Translations under genes and position numbers: made by a program | Assembly (NCBI RefSeq): GCF_963576675.1 | Contig: NC_088915.1 | Coordinates: forward strand, 35,989,501 to 36,053,500 | Reading direction: 5' to 3' | DNA: 64,000 nucleotides | Source of the DNA: Euphorbia lathyris | Taxonomy: Eukaryota; Streptophyta; Magnoliopsida; Malpighiales; Euphorbiaceae | The notes under the pieces: generated by a model | Seen by the model: the letters and a program-made list of their open reading frames with translations, nothing else | Databases searched by the model: none | What the model was told of the DNA's origin: nothing | Part shown: in pieces, positions 35,340-45,538 of the stretch | Layout: each line of letters starts with the position of its first letter | Numbering within the stretch: position 1 is the stretch's first letter

Positions 35340-38339
35340 CTAATAAGGAGGGAAATCCCAGTGGGCCTCAAAGTCCCTCAGATGTGACGCCCGCTCCGCA
35401 GATAGGGTCTCCTCGGCGACTCGAAGTCTCTCCTCGGCAGCAAGATGACCCGCGGTCTCCTTCCGCACCCTCTCCTCAACAGCAAGGCGTCCCGCGGTCT
35501 CCACCCGCATCACCCCGGACCAGTGGTCGTTCCTCTCCCGATACACCTGGCCAACCCTGGCATCGGCCTCCCGCAGCGCTTCGCTCTGTCTTAGCTCATG
35601 TGCACGGAGATCGCTCTGTAAAAAAAAAAAAAAAACAGATATAAAAAAGAAATACAGACTAGAATAGAAGTCATACATACACATGTGCATACATTCCACT
35701 ACACTAAAATAAAATAAAGATACATACCAGGTGGCTGGCGCAACGCAAGCTGAGTCGATCTCTAAAGAAACCAGATAGCCCCACATAGTCGGTGCACGTC
35801 TCCCTCGAAGTCTGGAGAGCGTCTGAGGGATCAAACGGTATCCTCGACGTAAAGGCAGGAGGGGCCATCTCCACACCGGCATAAGCCACTCCGGACTGGT
35901 CATAGCAAACTGTCGTGAAGTCCCTCCCAAAGTCAGGGATGGGTACGCCCAAAGGGGACCTCTCCGGTCGGGCGGCGCCGGAGGACTCGCCGACATAATA
36001 GGGCGGCTCGCTCGCAGACGTCTGAGCTCGGGCACTATCGAAGAAGACTGACGTGTGGGCACTCCTCCAGGAACCCTCCTGCAAGTAGAGACACAATAAA
36101 CACCCCTGACCATCTCGTAAATAAAAATAAATAGGCCGAACCACTCACCGGAACCGCCTCCTGACCAAAGACTGCAGCGACAGCCTCCCCCGAAAACACG
36201 TCCGCCACGGGGTCCACCTCCATCGCCACCGCTGGGGCATCCCTCGCGCTCAATAATGTCGATAAATAGGGAACACGGCCCCTGGCATGAACCCATACAT
36301 CTTTACCAGCAAAGCGGCGAGTCAAATCCCGACGAATGACCGATAAGGGCATAGTCCGCACCGCAAACATGGAGACGAGGATCTCGCCTGGTGTCCAATG
36401 CGAGGCACTAACCCCGGTGATGCCCTGATCGCCCAAGTACCATACCCGCACGCAAGGGCCGGTAAGCACGCTCTACTGCTCCTGGATCAGGGTGACGTAC
36501 GCGTAATCGGGACCGAAGTCAAGGCCGTCCCACCTGAATCTAATCTGAAAGCACAAAGAAAAAGTTAGGACTGATCAAAAAAAAATCTAGCGCGATTAGA
36601 AGATATTTACCTGCCCCAAGGTCCGTGAATCAATCCAATCTAGGAGCTGCGCCACCGTCTGCCTCTCCCCGATACCTAGACCGAACTCGCTCCACCGAGC
36701 CATAAGTGTGGGCTTCACTACCCGTGGCCTGCGCCGACGCTCGTTGGGAAGAATCCGCCTCTCGTAGGCCCAAACCTGCTTGTAAAAACAAAGGTTATGA
36801 ACAGAAGGCGCGAAGAAGATAAAAGGGGCAAGTTAAGGATGAACCACGTACCAGAAGAGCAAAAGTGTAACCGCTGAAGTCCTTGCGCTTCCGGCAAGTC
36901 AGATCCAAAAACTTGTACAGGTAAGCTAGACCCGCTCCTGCCCAATCGTAAGACGCCACCGCGTCCAAATCACTGAAGGCCTGAATGAGACCCGCATGTA
37001 TCGTCCCGCTCTTGGTGCGGAAGATCGTCTCGCCTAAAGCATACACCAGGAAGCTGCGGACAGCCAGATCAGTGTCGTCGGTCCCACAAAAGTCCCTACG
37101 ACTCAAAAGCCTTGAGGTAGTGATGAACTTCATCGGGGTGGATTTGACACCCGTGTAAACTCCCGGCCCGATCAAAGCAGCCAACCTAGCACGGTCAACC
37201 CGTGGACGCATCGTATCAAAGGAGAAGGGAACCGGAGTACCACTCCCCCGCAGCCCGGTCAGTAAAGAGAAGTCGCGGGGCGAGATCGTCATCTCCCCGA
37301 ACGAGAGGTGGAAGGTGTGGGTCGAGTCAACCCATCTCTCGCATAAGGCCCGTAGGCCGAAACGGTCGCACACCTCGTTGGCGCGGGACAGCGCTAAAAT
37401 AAAGGGCTCAAAGCCCAACTCTCGCACACGGGCTCTCGCCGCGGCGCCTAGCATGGAATACCACACATGAATATCTGCCGTAGTCCCGAAAATGTCGATG
37501 AACTGGAAAGAACGGAACAGGTAAGTTTAAATGTTGTTCCTAGGCTTGCATCTGATGAAAGCACGTTAATCTAGCTATTCTTTCGGTCAAATCTAACCTA
37601 GAGACATCTTGTCAATTTGGACCGTCATTTTGTTGAATCTCTCCCTTAGGGTTGTTTGCATAGGATTTGATTAATTCATTATTCTTTGATCTACTCTCGT
37701 CCGCATTGGCAAAGAGAATTATTCAAGTTTTTAATATTCACGTGCATTAGTCAAGTTTTTACTATTCATGTGCATTATTCGAGTTTTACTATTCACGTGC
37801 ATTAGTCAAGTTTTTACTATTCACGCGCATTATTCATGTTTTTACTATTCACGTGCACTATTCACATTTTTACTATTCGCATGCATTAGTCAAGTTTTAC
37901 TATTCACGTGCATTATTCACGTTTTTACTATTCACGTGTACTACTCACGTTTTTACTATTCACGTGTACTATTCACGTTTTCACTATTCACGTTTTTTGT
38001 TTACTATTGGCAGCCATTGTTCGTAGTTTTACTATTCACATGCATATAATTCGCATTCTTCCAAAAAGACAAATAAAGTGTTACTTGCAAGCAAAGAAAT
38101 TCATGTTTTCTTACTAAGGTCTTCTAAGGCAACCTAGGGGTTAGCATGCAAATCATGTTCAAAGTAGGGATACTAAAGCCTAGAAATTTAGTCAAAAGAC
38201 GAGGAAGTAAGAAGGTACTTACCTAGTTACAGCGGGTCCGGCTCAGATGAGATGTGGGGTCCTGAAAAGGGTCCACTGTAGTAAGGTTCACGAAACCCTC
38301 CTCCATGCCCTTCATGCCATCATGTTGATCCAAATCCAT
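35340..38339 (-). pseudogene. C antisense six-exon plant mobile domain (PMD) gene, two nonsense codons
   Basis: Exons on the minus strand: 38339-38223 (117 nt), 37502-36852 (651), 36775-36611 (165), 36544-36149 (396), 36078-35728 (351), 35615-35340 (276, with stop). Every donor begins GT (GTAAGT, GTACGT, GTAAAT, GTGAGT, GTATGT), every acceptor ends AG, and every exon is a multiple of three. Exon 2 holds the PMD signature (LCERWVDSTHTFHLSFGEM). Exon 6 is an Arg/Glu/Ala coiled coil. PMD proteins (MAIN/MAIL type) act in gene silencing in plants, but a role here is not known. A TAG ends exon 1 (38223-38225) and another lies in exon 4 (36473-36475). It converges on gag-pol, about 0.5 kb between stops. 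Confidence 0.85.
37735..38050 (-). repeat. Intron 1 array of ACTATTCACGTGCA-type repeats (C)
   Basis: About ten degenerate units of tttttactattcacgtgcatt, many with the palindrome CACGTG, inside intron 1 of the antisense PMD gene. The matching array in D is at 56060-56280. Confidence 0.8.
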
Positions 38340-38416
38340 CCCGAGAATAATCCAAATCAGAAGTTAGAGAGAGAGAGAAGAGAGAGAAGGTGTGAGGTTG
38401 GAATGAAACCCCACCA

Positions 38417-38425
38417 CCTTATATA
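38417..38425 (-). promoter_or_regulatory. TATA box of the C antisense PMD gene
   Basis: TATATAAGG on the minus strand, about 80 bp upstream of the ATG at 38339. Conserved in D at 55660-55668. The stretch 38426-38784 upstream is otherwise without recognisable features. Confidence 0.7.
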
Positions 38426-38784
38426 AGGAAAGGGAATGGCATTCCCGTAAATAGTGAAGAAGGTACGATGTGACATAAAGGTAAAAAGTAAATAATTATT
38501 TACTAGGTGCACAGACCTCCGATTTGCAGTCCATTTCAGCCTGCGCTTCTGCCAGACAGTGACCAATAATGTCGAGATAGAACTCCAGACGATAGCCAAT
38601 TTTTACAGAACAGCGGCACCAGTCAAAATACAGACGACAGTCAATAGAAAAATAATTGTTAGCTTGAATCATTCCGGACTAAAAAGACGTTCCTATCGAA
38701 CCATTCAAACCTCCAAGACACTAGCTCTAGTGAGAAAATACAGACAACAGTGTTTTAAAAGAATTCAGAATTGTTAGAAAGAAC

Positions 38785-39250
38785 CTTTGCTTTTGAGCCG
38801 TTTTGCCCGCGATCGTGGACCAGGGTTGCTTTTGAGCCATTTTACCCACAGTCGTAGACTAGGGTCGCTTTTGAGCCATTTTACCCACGGTCGTAGACCG
38901 GGGTCGCTTTTGAGCCATTTTACCCGCGGTCGTGGACCAGGGTTGCTTTTGAGCCATTTTATCCCGGTCGTGAACCGGGGTCGCTTTTGAGCCATTTTAC
39001 CCGCGGTCGTGGACCAGGGTTGCTTTTGAGCCATTTTTACCCGCGGTCGTGGACCAGGGTTGCTTTTGAGCCATTTTACCCCCGGTCGTAGACCGGGGTT
39101 GCTTTTGAGCCATTTTACCCACGGTCGTAGACCAGGGTTGCTTTTGAGCCATTTCCCCCCCGGTAGTAGGCCGGGGTCACTTTTGAGCCATTTTACTCGC
39201 GGTCGTGCACCAAGGTTGCTTTTGAGCCATTTTTACCCGCAGTCAACTTA
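38785..39250 (+). repeat. 39-bp minisatellite in C (12 copies)
   Basis: Unit gttgcttttgagccatttta followed by cccgcggtcgtggaccagg. Twelve tttgagcc words counted. Each unit has a dyad GGTC-gtg-GACC or a close variant. Homologous to the D array, unit by unit about 70 percent alike. Bases 39251-39457 after it hold nothing recognised. Confidence 0.9.
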
Positions 39251-39457
39251 GGCTAGGGTCCGTAAGAAGAACATCCGCCGGCAGCCGATTCAAAGGCAAG
39301 GACGGAAAGAATCGAGAACGACGCCAAAACGCGCAGCGCAAAGGTCATGTATTCTTCCTCCTACTCTTTACGTGTCTCTTACTTTTATATGTTTTACATT
39401 GCATGTGTTGCGTTAGCAAAAAAATGTTTTCAAAACACACACATCACTGTCAAAATA

Positions 39458-39473
39458 GGAAAGTAGGGGCAAC
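39458..39473 (+). promoter_or_regulatory. C polypurine tract
   Basis: ggaaagtaggggcaac directly before the 3' LTR. The same sequence adjoins the D LTR at 54242-54257. Confidence 0.8.
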
Positions 39474-40193
39474 TGTAGACACCGAGTCGGAGGACCTGTG
39501 ACGAAAACCTGTAAACAATACGGTCGAAGCGGTTGATTCCGGAAGTTTTAAAACAAAAATATATAATAAGAAAAGAAAAGTTAATGTGAGTCGCGGTCGT
39601 CAAGTGAACGGCTCGCGAGTGCTCAGCGACGTGGTGCGAGCGCCTAACGGCAGCCGACGCGTGTTCGACGACAGTTGGACGCACGCCCGGCAGCACAGGG
39701 CGCACGCTCGACGTCCGTTAGGCGCGCACGCCCGGCAGCGCGGAGCGCGCGCTTGACGACCGTGGGGCGCGCGCGCCCGACAGCGCGTGGCGCACGCCCG
39801 ATGGCCGCTGGGCGAATGCGCCCGGCAGCCGCTGGGCGAGCGCCCAGCGATGTTGGGCGGGCGCCCAACGACCGTTATCGCCTAACACGCTGAGTAGGAG
39901 GCCGGTGGTTCATAACCGGGCGATGTTGGGGTGCCTAGTAGCCTTTCTTTGGAAAGGAGCTAGCCTTCTCGGCTCGTACCTAAGTTTCCCGAACCCTCAC
40001 CGGTCTCCCGCAAGGGATCGGTGTTCATTTTCCCATTCGTGGGTGGCGACTCTTCCATACTCCGAGCTCCGGTCCTGCCGAGCAGCTTGATTCCACGATT
40101 GGTTGCTTTCGGCGCCAATCACCGCTTACATCGCCATGAGGTGTCCACCCCCCAGTCCGCCCGGGAGATTATGCCGCGGCACCTCGTCTAACA
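39474..40193 (+). repeat. C 3' LTR (internally deleted)
   Basis: 720 bp. It keeps both ends but lacks about 2 kb between caacgaCCG and CCGttatcgcc relative to the D LTR; TATA box and AT-rich region are gone. The GC-rich ORFs on both strands are artefacts of the palindromes. Confidence 0.88.
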
Positions 40194-40198
40194 ACGGA

Positions 40199-40977
40199 CC
40201 TTGAATATTCCTCGAGAACAGCTTTGAAGGAGCTTCAATGGAGGTTGATGAAGATGGAGGAGATGGAGAGGATATTCAAGGGGAAAGCTTGGCCCTCTTT
40301 TTGACATATTTTCCTGTCCTTATGCAGGTAGGAAGTCGTGGGGTCCGTCGTGGCATCGTGGGGGCGGAATTGGTCTTTTTGACCAATTCCCGCAGGTCTA
40401 CTCGCCGAGCAGGGCGAGCTGCTCGGCGAGCAGGCGCTACTTGCGACAAGCAGCGCCCTGCTCGGCGAGCAGGCCTCTGGCGGCCTGCTCGGTGAGCAGG
40501 CATCCTGCTCGCCCGAGCAGGTCAGGGGCCTGCTCGGCGAGCAGGCATGGCCTACGGAGGCCCGCTCGTCGAGCATTCTTGCCCGGTATGCCCCCGTGTG
40601 CTTGCCGACTGCCGTCGATGCCTTTTTCGTCCGAACTTATACCTGCGCATGTACAGAAACTCCAGATAACATTAGTCCAAAGGCTAAATTGACCCACCAA
40701 TCGCTTATTTTGAGCAAACGCTTCATTTGGTGCGACTTTTGATGGACCAATTAGCTTCAAAAGATAACGGAATTATACTATGCATGCTATTTTGGCCGTA
40801 ATTGCCTAAATTGGTCATAAAACGAGCCTAAACAATGAAAAATAAATAAAATGTTTCCAATTCCTAACTAACTCACACAAAAGCATTTAAATGCAAGAAA
40901 TGCTCGCTTATTAACTAAATAATGCTAAAACCCGTCCTAAAACGGTACCCAAAGATAGGGGTTTTTGACCCCTATCA
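40199..40977 (-). repeat. B 5' LTR, second part (right of insertion C)
   Basis: Resumes with ccttgaatattcc and ends CCCTATCA. Compared with 8867-9687 it lacks about 70 bp after ggggaaagct, the segment that carries the TATA box in the other LTR. It also has a rearranged palindrome array (40395-40570). Confidence 0.9.
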
Positions 40978-40982
40978 CTCAG

Positions 40983-42117
40983 CATCAACTTTCTTAGCAC
41001 TGGAAATTATTCTCAGCTTCTTCGAAACTGTGTTGACATCCTTTGCTGACTGGTCAGCTTTTCTCTTTTTATCTTCCTTAGTGCGGTCAGTGCGGGCTTG
41101 GTTTACTTTCTTTCCCTTTCTGGTCAGCATGCCCTTTGTACCTTCAGCCATATTATCTGCTTCATCTGTTATAGCCCCCTTTCCTTTCTTGGGTTTAATG
41201 GGTTGGTCATAGGCCAATCCAAACAGTACGGCCGCAGTAATTTCTGTTCCCCAAACATTTATTTCCTCAACTAAGTTTACCCTGTAGTCTTTGAGTATCT
41301 TGGTGATTAGTGAACCTAACCTGAGTGTGCCCGTACTTCGTTGGAAAGCACCGATGAGGAACATAGGCAAGTTGAGTGGCTGGTAGGTCAGCATGTGCCA
41401 AATGAAGCACTGCTCAAAATTTGACGCTGAGGATGTGGAATTGGCCTTTGGGAAAATGAAGTTTGTCAGAATATAATGGGCTATCTTCTGATTCTGATCC
41501 ATAAAAGTGCTAGCGATTTCACCTTTGTGATCTTTCGGTTTACAAAACTCCACGGGATAGTCAATTTTGGTGTGGTCATTCGTGGTTCTGAGTTTGGCTC
41601 CTCCATTGGTCAGTTTGAGGAGTTTAGCGAGATATGGAGGATTGAAGAATATTTCTTTCCCTCGGACCTTGGAAACCATGTAATCACGGTCATCATCAGC
41701 GGTTCTTAAGTTTGCGTAGAACTCCTTTACCAACTCGAGATAAGTGGGTTCTCGGAGGGAAAACAGCCCGGCCCAGCCATTTTTTGAAATCCATTCGCAA
41801 AAAGGTTTTTCGGCTTCTACAAACCCCTTTGAAAACCAGCGAGAATGGTCAATCTTCCAGCCCCTTACACTGCTGAAGACGGGAGAGTATGTTCTTTCGA
41901 TGGGTTTCTTCTCCTTTTTCTTCTGTTTCTTTGAGGATGTTGCTTGGTCAGCCTGGGGTTTCTTACTCGGAGTAATGACCTTAGACTAGTCATGCTGACC
42001 ATGTTCTTGAGACTTGGTGGGAGTCTCGACGTATTCCTACTGAGCAGGAGAAGGTGGATTTTCATCGGAGCGGTTGTCGTCATAACCGGCACCGGAGATG
42101 TTCTGAGAGTCCGACAT
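40983..42117 (-). pseudogene. E1 envelope-like ORF, 5' part (broken)
   Basis: The ATG at 42117 follows a CT-rich leader and a TATA box (42231-42240). The N-terminal region is acidic and basic by turns; then comes a globular region with VKEFYANL and SKVRGKEIFF near 41640-41740, the pattern of the plant retroelement envelope-like / putative plant transposon protein domain. A Lys-rich tail reaches the ctcag target of B. In-frame stops are at 42037-42039 and 41986-41988, with no frameshift. The protein resumes at 8068. Confidence 0.8.
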
Positions 42118-42230
42118 GATTTTCTCAGAGATTTTTGAGGGTATTTGAAAATTTAGGGATTTAGAGAGAGGGATGGAAATCAGATGCCAGAGATTTCAAA
42201 AGTAAAGAAATGTGAGTGGGAATTTGTCCA

Positions 42231-42240
42231 CTATTTATAG
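42231..42240 (-). promoter_or_regulatory. Putative internal promoter (TATA box) of the E1 envelope-like ORF
   Basis: CTATAAATAG on the minus strand, about 115 bp upstream of the ATG at 42117. It is followed by a CT-rich stretch typical of plant 5' leaders, with no ATG seen before 42117. Inference only. Confidence 0.5.
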
Positions 42241-42642
42241 GGATGTCGAGTTAATCTGATACGTTGGAGTAGCCGTTTTACCTCGAGATGATCAAACGAC
42301 AATAATCTGGCATTTATGACATGTTCGGCGCATTTGTTTTCTAATTATTGCGCTTACGTCATCCTAGGTGGCTATTTATGGCGCGTGTGCTAGCATTTAA
42401 TGTGAAATGGATTTTACTCAGTGTTTGGAATTCTAAACGTTTAAGAAACTGAGTGCTCCGTTTTACGTAGTAGAAATTTTCATACAAAAGTAACTCAGCC
42501 TATAGTAATCACACAGCATGTATGTTTAGTCACCATAGGGTGATTCTATGTTATACAGTTTAGCTCAGTTTGAGTGAGTTACTTAGCATGAAATAACTAT
42601 TTGGCATATAGTATAATCATTCAACATTTGATCAAGAATTTA
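42241..42642 (-). other. E1 spacer between pol remnant and envelope-like promoter
   Basis: Non-coding AT-rich sequence, similar in its last part to the sequence after the E0 pol stop (1-123), including the catagggtgatt-like stretch. Nothing else recognised. Confidence 0.6.
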
Positions 42643-43038
42643 TTAAACAGGATTACACATACCGATAGCTTCCCTTAATATGCTTAATTGCTCACGAGCC
42701 AGAGGCTTAGTGAAGATATCCGCAATCTGTTCATCTGTTGGTACGTAGGTCAACTTGATCTCACTCTTGTTTTGTAATTTTTTAAGGTCATCTTCTGACC
42801 ACTCAGTTTCACTCTTGACAACCTTTTCGTTGTCAACAGTTTTGTAAGGCACATATGGGCCTTGGACTATTGCAAGCCACGCACTCATGTTTGTAGCTTG
42901 AATAAAGTTCTTCATCCTGTTTTTCTATAATGTATAATTTGATCCAAAAAACAAGGGAGACCAACTAATTGATAATCCATCAGGGAGTATCTGTGTTGTT
43001 TGGTTCCCGGGAAGGAAACGAGTGCTGTTCTCAGCCAT
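42643..43038 (-). pseudogene. E1 gag-to-RNase H in-frame deletion fusion
   Basis: The ATG at 43038 starts the same gag N-terminus as E0. After WSEDDLKKLQN the frame passes directly into KSEIKLTYVPTDEQ, the last part of the copia RNase H, and ends at the pol stop at 42643. All of the rest of gag, the protease, integrase and RT are deleted. One in-frame TAG lies near codon 37, where E0 has FWEN. The longest open part is 42643-42915 (90 codons). The fusion is in frame, so the deletion did not by itself add a stop. Confidence 0.88.
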
Positions 43039-43087
43039 TTATCGGGATCAGCTCAAGATAGTTATATCTTTGAGTAGTGAGCTATTA

Positions 43088-43099
43088 TCTCTGATACCA
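43088..43099 (-). promoter_or_regulatory. E1 primer binding site, tRNA-iMet type
   Basis: The minus strand reads TGGTATCAGAGA two bases inside the 5' LTR; the last base differs from the E0 site. Confidence 0.85.
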
Positions 43100-43101
43100 C
43101 T

Positions 43102-44577
43102 TGTTGGTCCCGTGTAATTAGTTCCAAAGGGGGGGGGGGGTTAGGAACTAATGTAACTTTTTCTTTCTGAATTATGCTGACTTAATATAATTCTTTAAGT
43201 TTTACAACTCAGTTTTGGTCAGCACGGCCGAGTGAGGCGTAAGACGGCTTTAGTCAGATACTAACTAGAACTGTTTTACTTGCAAGTTGGGAAATGACAC
43301 TTTTGTGGTCAGCTTCCAACTCAGCACTCTGATTTACTCAGTGTCAGCTTAAACAATTTATATACTGAGTAAATATATCAAGCAACACATACAGATATAT
43401 ATTGAGAGAGAGTTAGAAATTACTCAGCGCGACTTATCCTGGTTCGGCCTCTCCGCCTACGTCCAGTCCCCAGAATTCCTCCGGGCTTTTTCAATCCAAT
43501 ACTGAGCTCTTTAAAGGTAGAGCACAAACCGTTTACAAGGCAGTTGAATATGCAAGAGTACCTTCCTCTATTCGTCTACTCAACTCCTACTAAGTGCTAT
43601 AACCGAACACCTAGATTTCTCTACCGCTGAGTACTTAAAACCGAGTACTCAGCACCACTCTCTCAATTTTACAATTGATACAAACTTGTTCTTTTTCAGA
43701 CAAAGAACACTTTAGATGATTACAAAATCAAACTAGCTTTTACACAGAGATAGAAATTTGGTGTAAGATCTTTTTCTTGTTTTGATGTGCTTTGTATGTG
43801 TATACTTTTTCTCTTGTATTTTTGGCAAAGGATCCAAGAAGTGTACTTGTCCTTTTATAGATGAAATCTGAAGACACAATCATTTGAATTCGGATCTATC
43901 CGTTGAATTCAAATGGCTCTTTGCTTGCGTCATTGTTCTGGCCAGCTTCAGATTTGCAGGCCAATCCTGTCGTCTGAATTCGGCAGGCAGCAAGCTTGTC
44001 TTCTTCTCGCAGGTTTGTCTTCTAACACAAATTTCGTCTTTTAGCTAGCGGACAGTTGACCCATGTGTCTCGAAACTGTATCCATGCATATTTCCAAAGC
44101 TTTCTGATTTAGCGCAGATCTCTGTCGGATCTTGTCTTTTAGCAAACGGATCATTGGTGTTGTCCTGAAAAACACACAACTTGACTTTGATAGCCGTTGT
44201 TGCTATTTCTGATACTGAGTTGCTTTTTCACTCAGCTTCCAAGGTCAGCTTCATTTTGCAAGATATAGTTCCGAAGAAGACTTCTCTTTTTTCATGCTGA
44301 GTTGCTTTTTTACTCAGCTTCTGTGATCAGCTTCATTTGTAAGCTTCGATACTTAAGAAATCTTTTCTTCTTTCGTACTGAGTTATTCTTTACTCAACCC
44401 GTGCTATGTTATCATGCTGACTGAGTTCTGTCTTACTTAATTCCCGTTCTTATAAATACTTTTATACTTAACATTGAACAAACACATTAGTACAATTAAA
44501 TCAAAGCACTTAAATTTAATTGTCTTAATCATGGATCATTTTGTCAAATCAAAATTATGTGGAAAGGTGTTTCAACA
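43102..44577 (-). repeat. E1 5' LTR (copia family 1)
   Basis: 1,476 bp from TGTTGGTCCC to TTTCAACA. Minus-strand TATA box CTATAAAAGG at 43851-43860. Poly-G run of 12 inside the hairpin 43117-43152. Nearly identical to 4099-5568. Confidence 0.93.
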
Positions 44578-44582
44578 CTTTT
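44578..44582. repeat. Target site duplication of E1 (right copy)
   Basis: ctttt, the partner of 4094-4098. Confidence 0.9.
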
Positions 44583-45474
44583 TGTATCTGCTGTCGCTGG
44601 GCTCAGCTTTGTATTTATCGCTTCTTCTGAATGGCCTTTTGTTGTTCTTGTCGTTCTTTCTGAACAACTACTTTATCTTTCTTGTGAACATGGCCATCTC
44701 CTCATCATCTGATGAGTCAGCTTCTGTTGAGTCAGCTTTCATGACAAGAGATTTTTGCTTCTTGTCCTCTGACTTTTCCTTAGCTTCAAAGTTCTTCATT
44801 GAGATTTCGTGGGTCAGCAGAGATCCTATGAGCTCATCATATTTATAAGTGGTCAGGTCCTGAGCTTCTTCCACAGCTGTCTTCTTAGCTTGTCAGCTTT
44901 TGGGAAGACTCCTCAAGATTTTCTTCACTTGTTCTTCTTCTGTGAAGTTCTTGCCGAGTCTTTTCAGCTCATTTATGATGTTGATGAATCTAGCATTCAT
45001 TTCAGAGATGTCTTCATTGTCATTTATCTCGAACAGCTCGTATAGTCTCATGTGTTAGTTCACCTTTGATTCCTTGACCTTGCTGGTACCTTCATAGGTC
45101 ACTTCCAGCTTCTTCCATATTTCCTGTGCTGACTCACAACCTGAAATTTTGTTGTACTCTGCAGCATCTAATGCACAGGGAAGCATATTGATAGCCGAAG
45201 CATTATTTTACAGTTTTCTAAGGTCATCCTCTGACCACTCAGTTTCACTCTTAACGACTTTCTCGTTGTTTACCATTTTGTAAGGTACAAATGGGCCTTG
45301 GACTATTACAAGCCATGCACTCATGTTTGTAGCCTGAATAAAAAATTTCATCCTGTTCTCCCAAAATGTATAATTTGATCCGAAGAACAAGGGAGGCCGA
45401 CTAATAGATAATCCCTCGGGGAGTATCTGTGTTGTTTGATTTCCGAGAAGGAAACGAGTGCTGTTCTCAGCCAT
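44578..45474 (-). pseudogene. E0 copia gag, N-terminal and central part (broken)
   Basis: The ATG at 45474 opens a gag of the Ty1/copia UBN2 type: an N-terminal block (FFGSNYTFWENRM, then NMSAW), then SEMNARF and an acidic segment with SSDDEE before the break. The first open part ends at a stop near 45205; other stops and changes follow, including one after the MFTRKIK stretch. At 44578 the frame meets E1 and resumes at 4098 with the zinc knuckle, so E1 landed just upstream of the nucleic-acid binding knuckle. The start agrees with the position shortly downstream of LTR and primer site. Confidence 0.85.
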
Positions 45475-45524
45475 TTACAGGGATCAGCTCAAGATAGTTT
45501 TATCTTTGAGTAGTGAGCTACTGA

Positions 45525-45536
45525 GCTCTGATACCA
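45525..45536 (-). promoter_or_regulatory. E0 primer binding site, tRNA-iMet type
   Basis: The minus strand reads TGGTATCAGAGC two bases inside the 5' LTR. This is the usual copia primer site, complementary to the 3' end of initiator tRNA-Met. Confidence 0.9.
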
Positions 45537-45538
45537 CT

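Larger units (their letters stand above)
25437..40193 (+). mobile_element. C: Tat-lineage gypsy element carrying an antisense PMD gene
   Basis: TGTAGACACC at 25437 to CTCGTCTAACA at 40193, flanked by acgga. Order: 5' LTR, leader, gag-pol (28910-34843), stem-loops, convergent PMD gene (38339 down to 35340), 39-bp minisatellite (38785-39250), polypurine tract, 3' LTR. Its family mate D lies inverted at 51235-64000. The two LTRs of C differ greatly in length through separate internal deletions, so they cannot be dated simply. Confidence 0.92.
8074..40977 (-). mobile_element. B: non-autonomous Athila-like gypsy element with gag only
   Basis: The ends are TGATGCGCC at 8074 and CCCTATCA at 40977, flanked by ctcag. 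Minus-strand orientation follows from the primer site (24619-24636) next to the 24643 LTR and the polypurine tract (19772-19784) next to the other. Both LTRs are split, the 3' one by A and the 5' one by C. The interior, 19772-24642, holds one gag-like ORF (23449-24192) and the solo copia LTR; no protease, RT or integrase is present. It fits the class called TR-GAG or LARD. By hand, LTR divergence is near 1.3 percent. Confidence 0.9.
4099..44577 (-). mobile_element. E1: deletion-derivative Sirevirus-like copia inserted in the E0 gag
   Basis: Both LTRs, both ends of the interior and the ctttt duplication are present. Without insertion B (8074-40977) E1 is about 7.6 kb. Order on the minus strand: 5' LTR 43102-44577, primer site, a short gag-to-RNase H fusion (43038-42643), a spacer with a TATA box, the envelope-like ORF (42117-40983, resuming 8068-6137), polypurine tract and 3' LTR 4099-5568. 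Most of gag plus protease, integrase and RT are missing. By hand I count about 31 substitutions between its two LTRs, roughly 2 percent. Confidence 0.92.

Noticed and set aside
38785..39250. Regular direct repeats that could suggest a CRISPR array or a repeat protein
   Set aside because: Units follow each other without spacers, this is plant DNA, and the open frames (LLLSHFTHGRRPG-type) exist on both strands only because of the 39-bp unit.
8069..40982. Env-like ORF ending naturally at 40975 and a separate gene starting at 8206
   Set aside because: The apparent ends come from B termini: codons at 8074-8206 are LTR sequence, and the same text occurs at 24643-24775. Removing B restores one frame.
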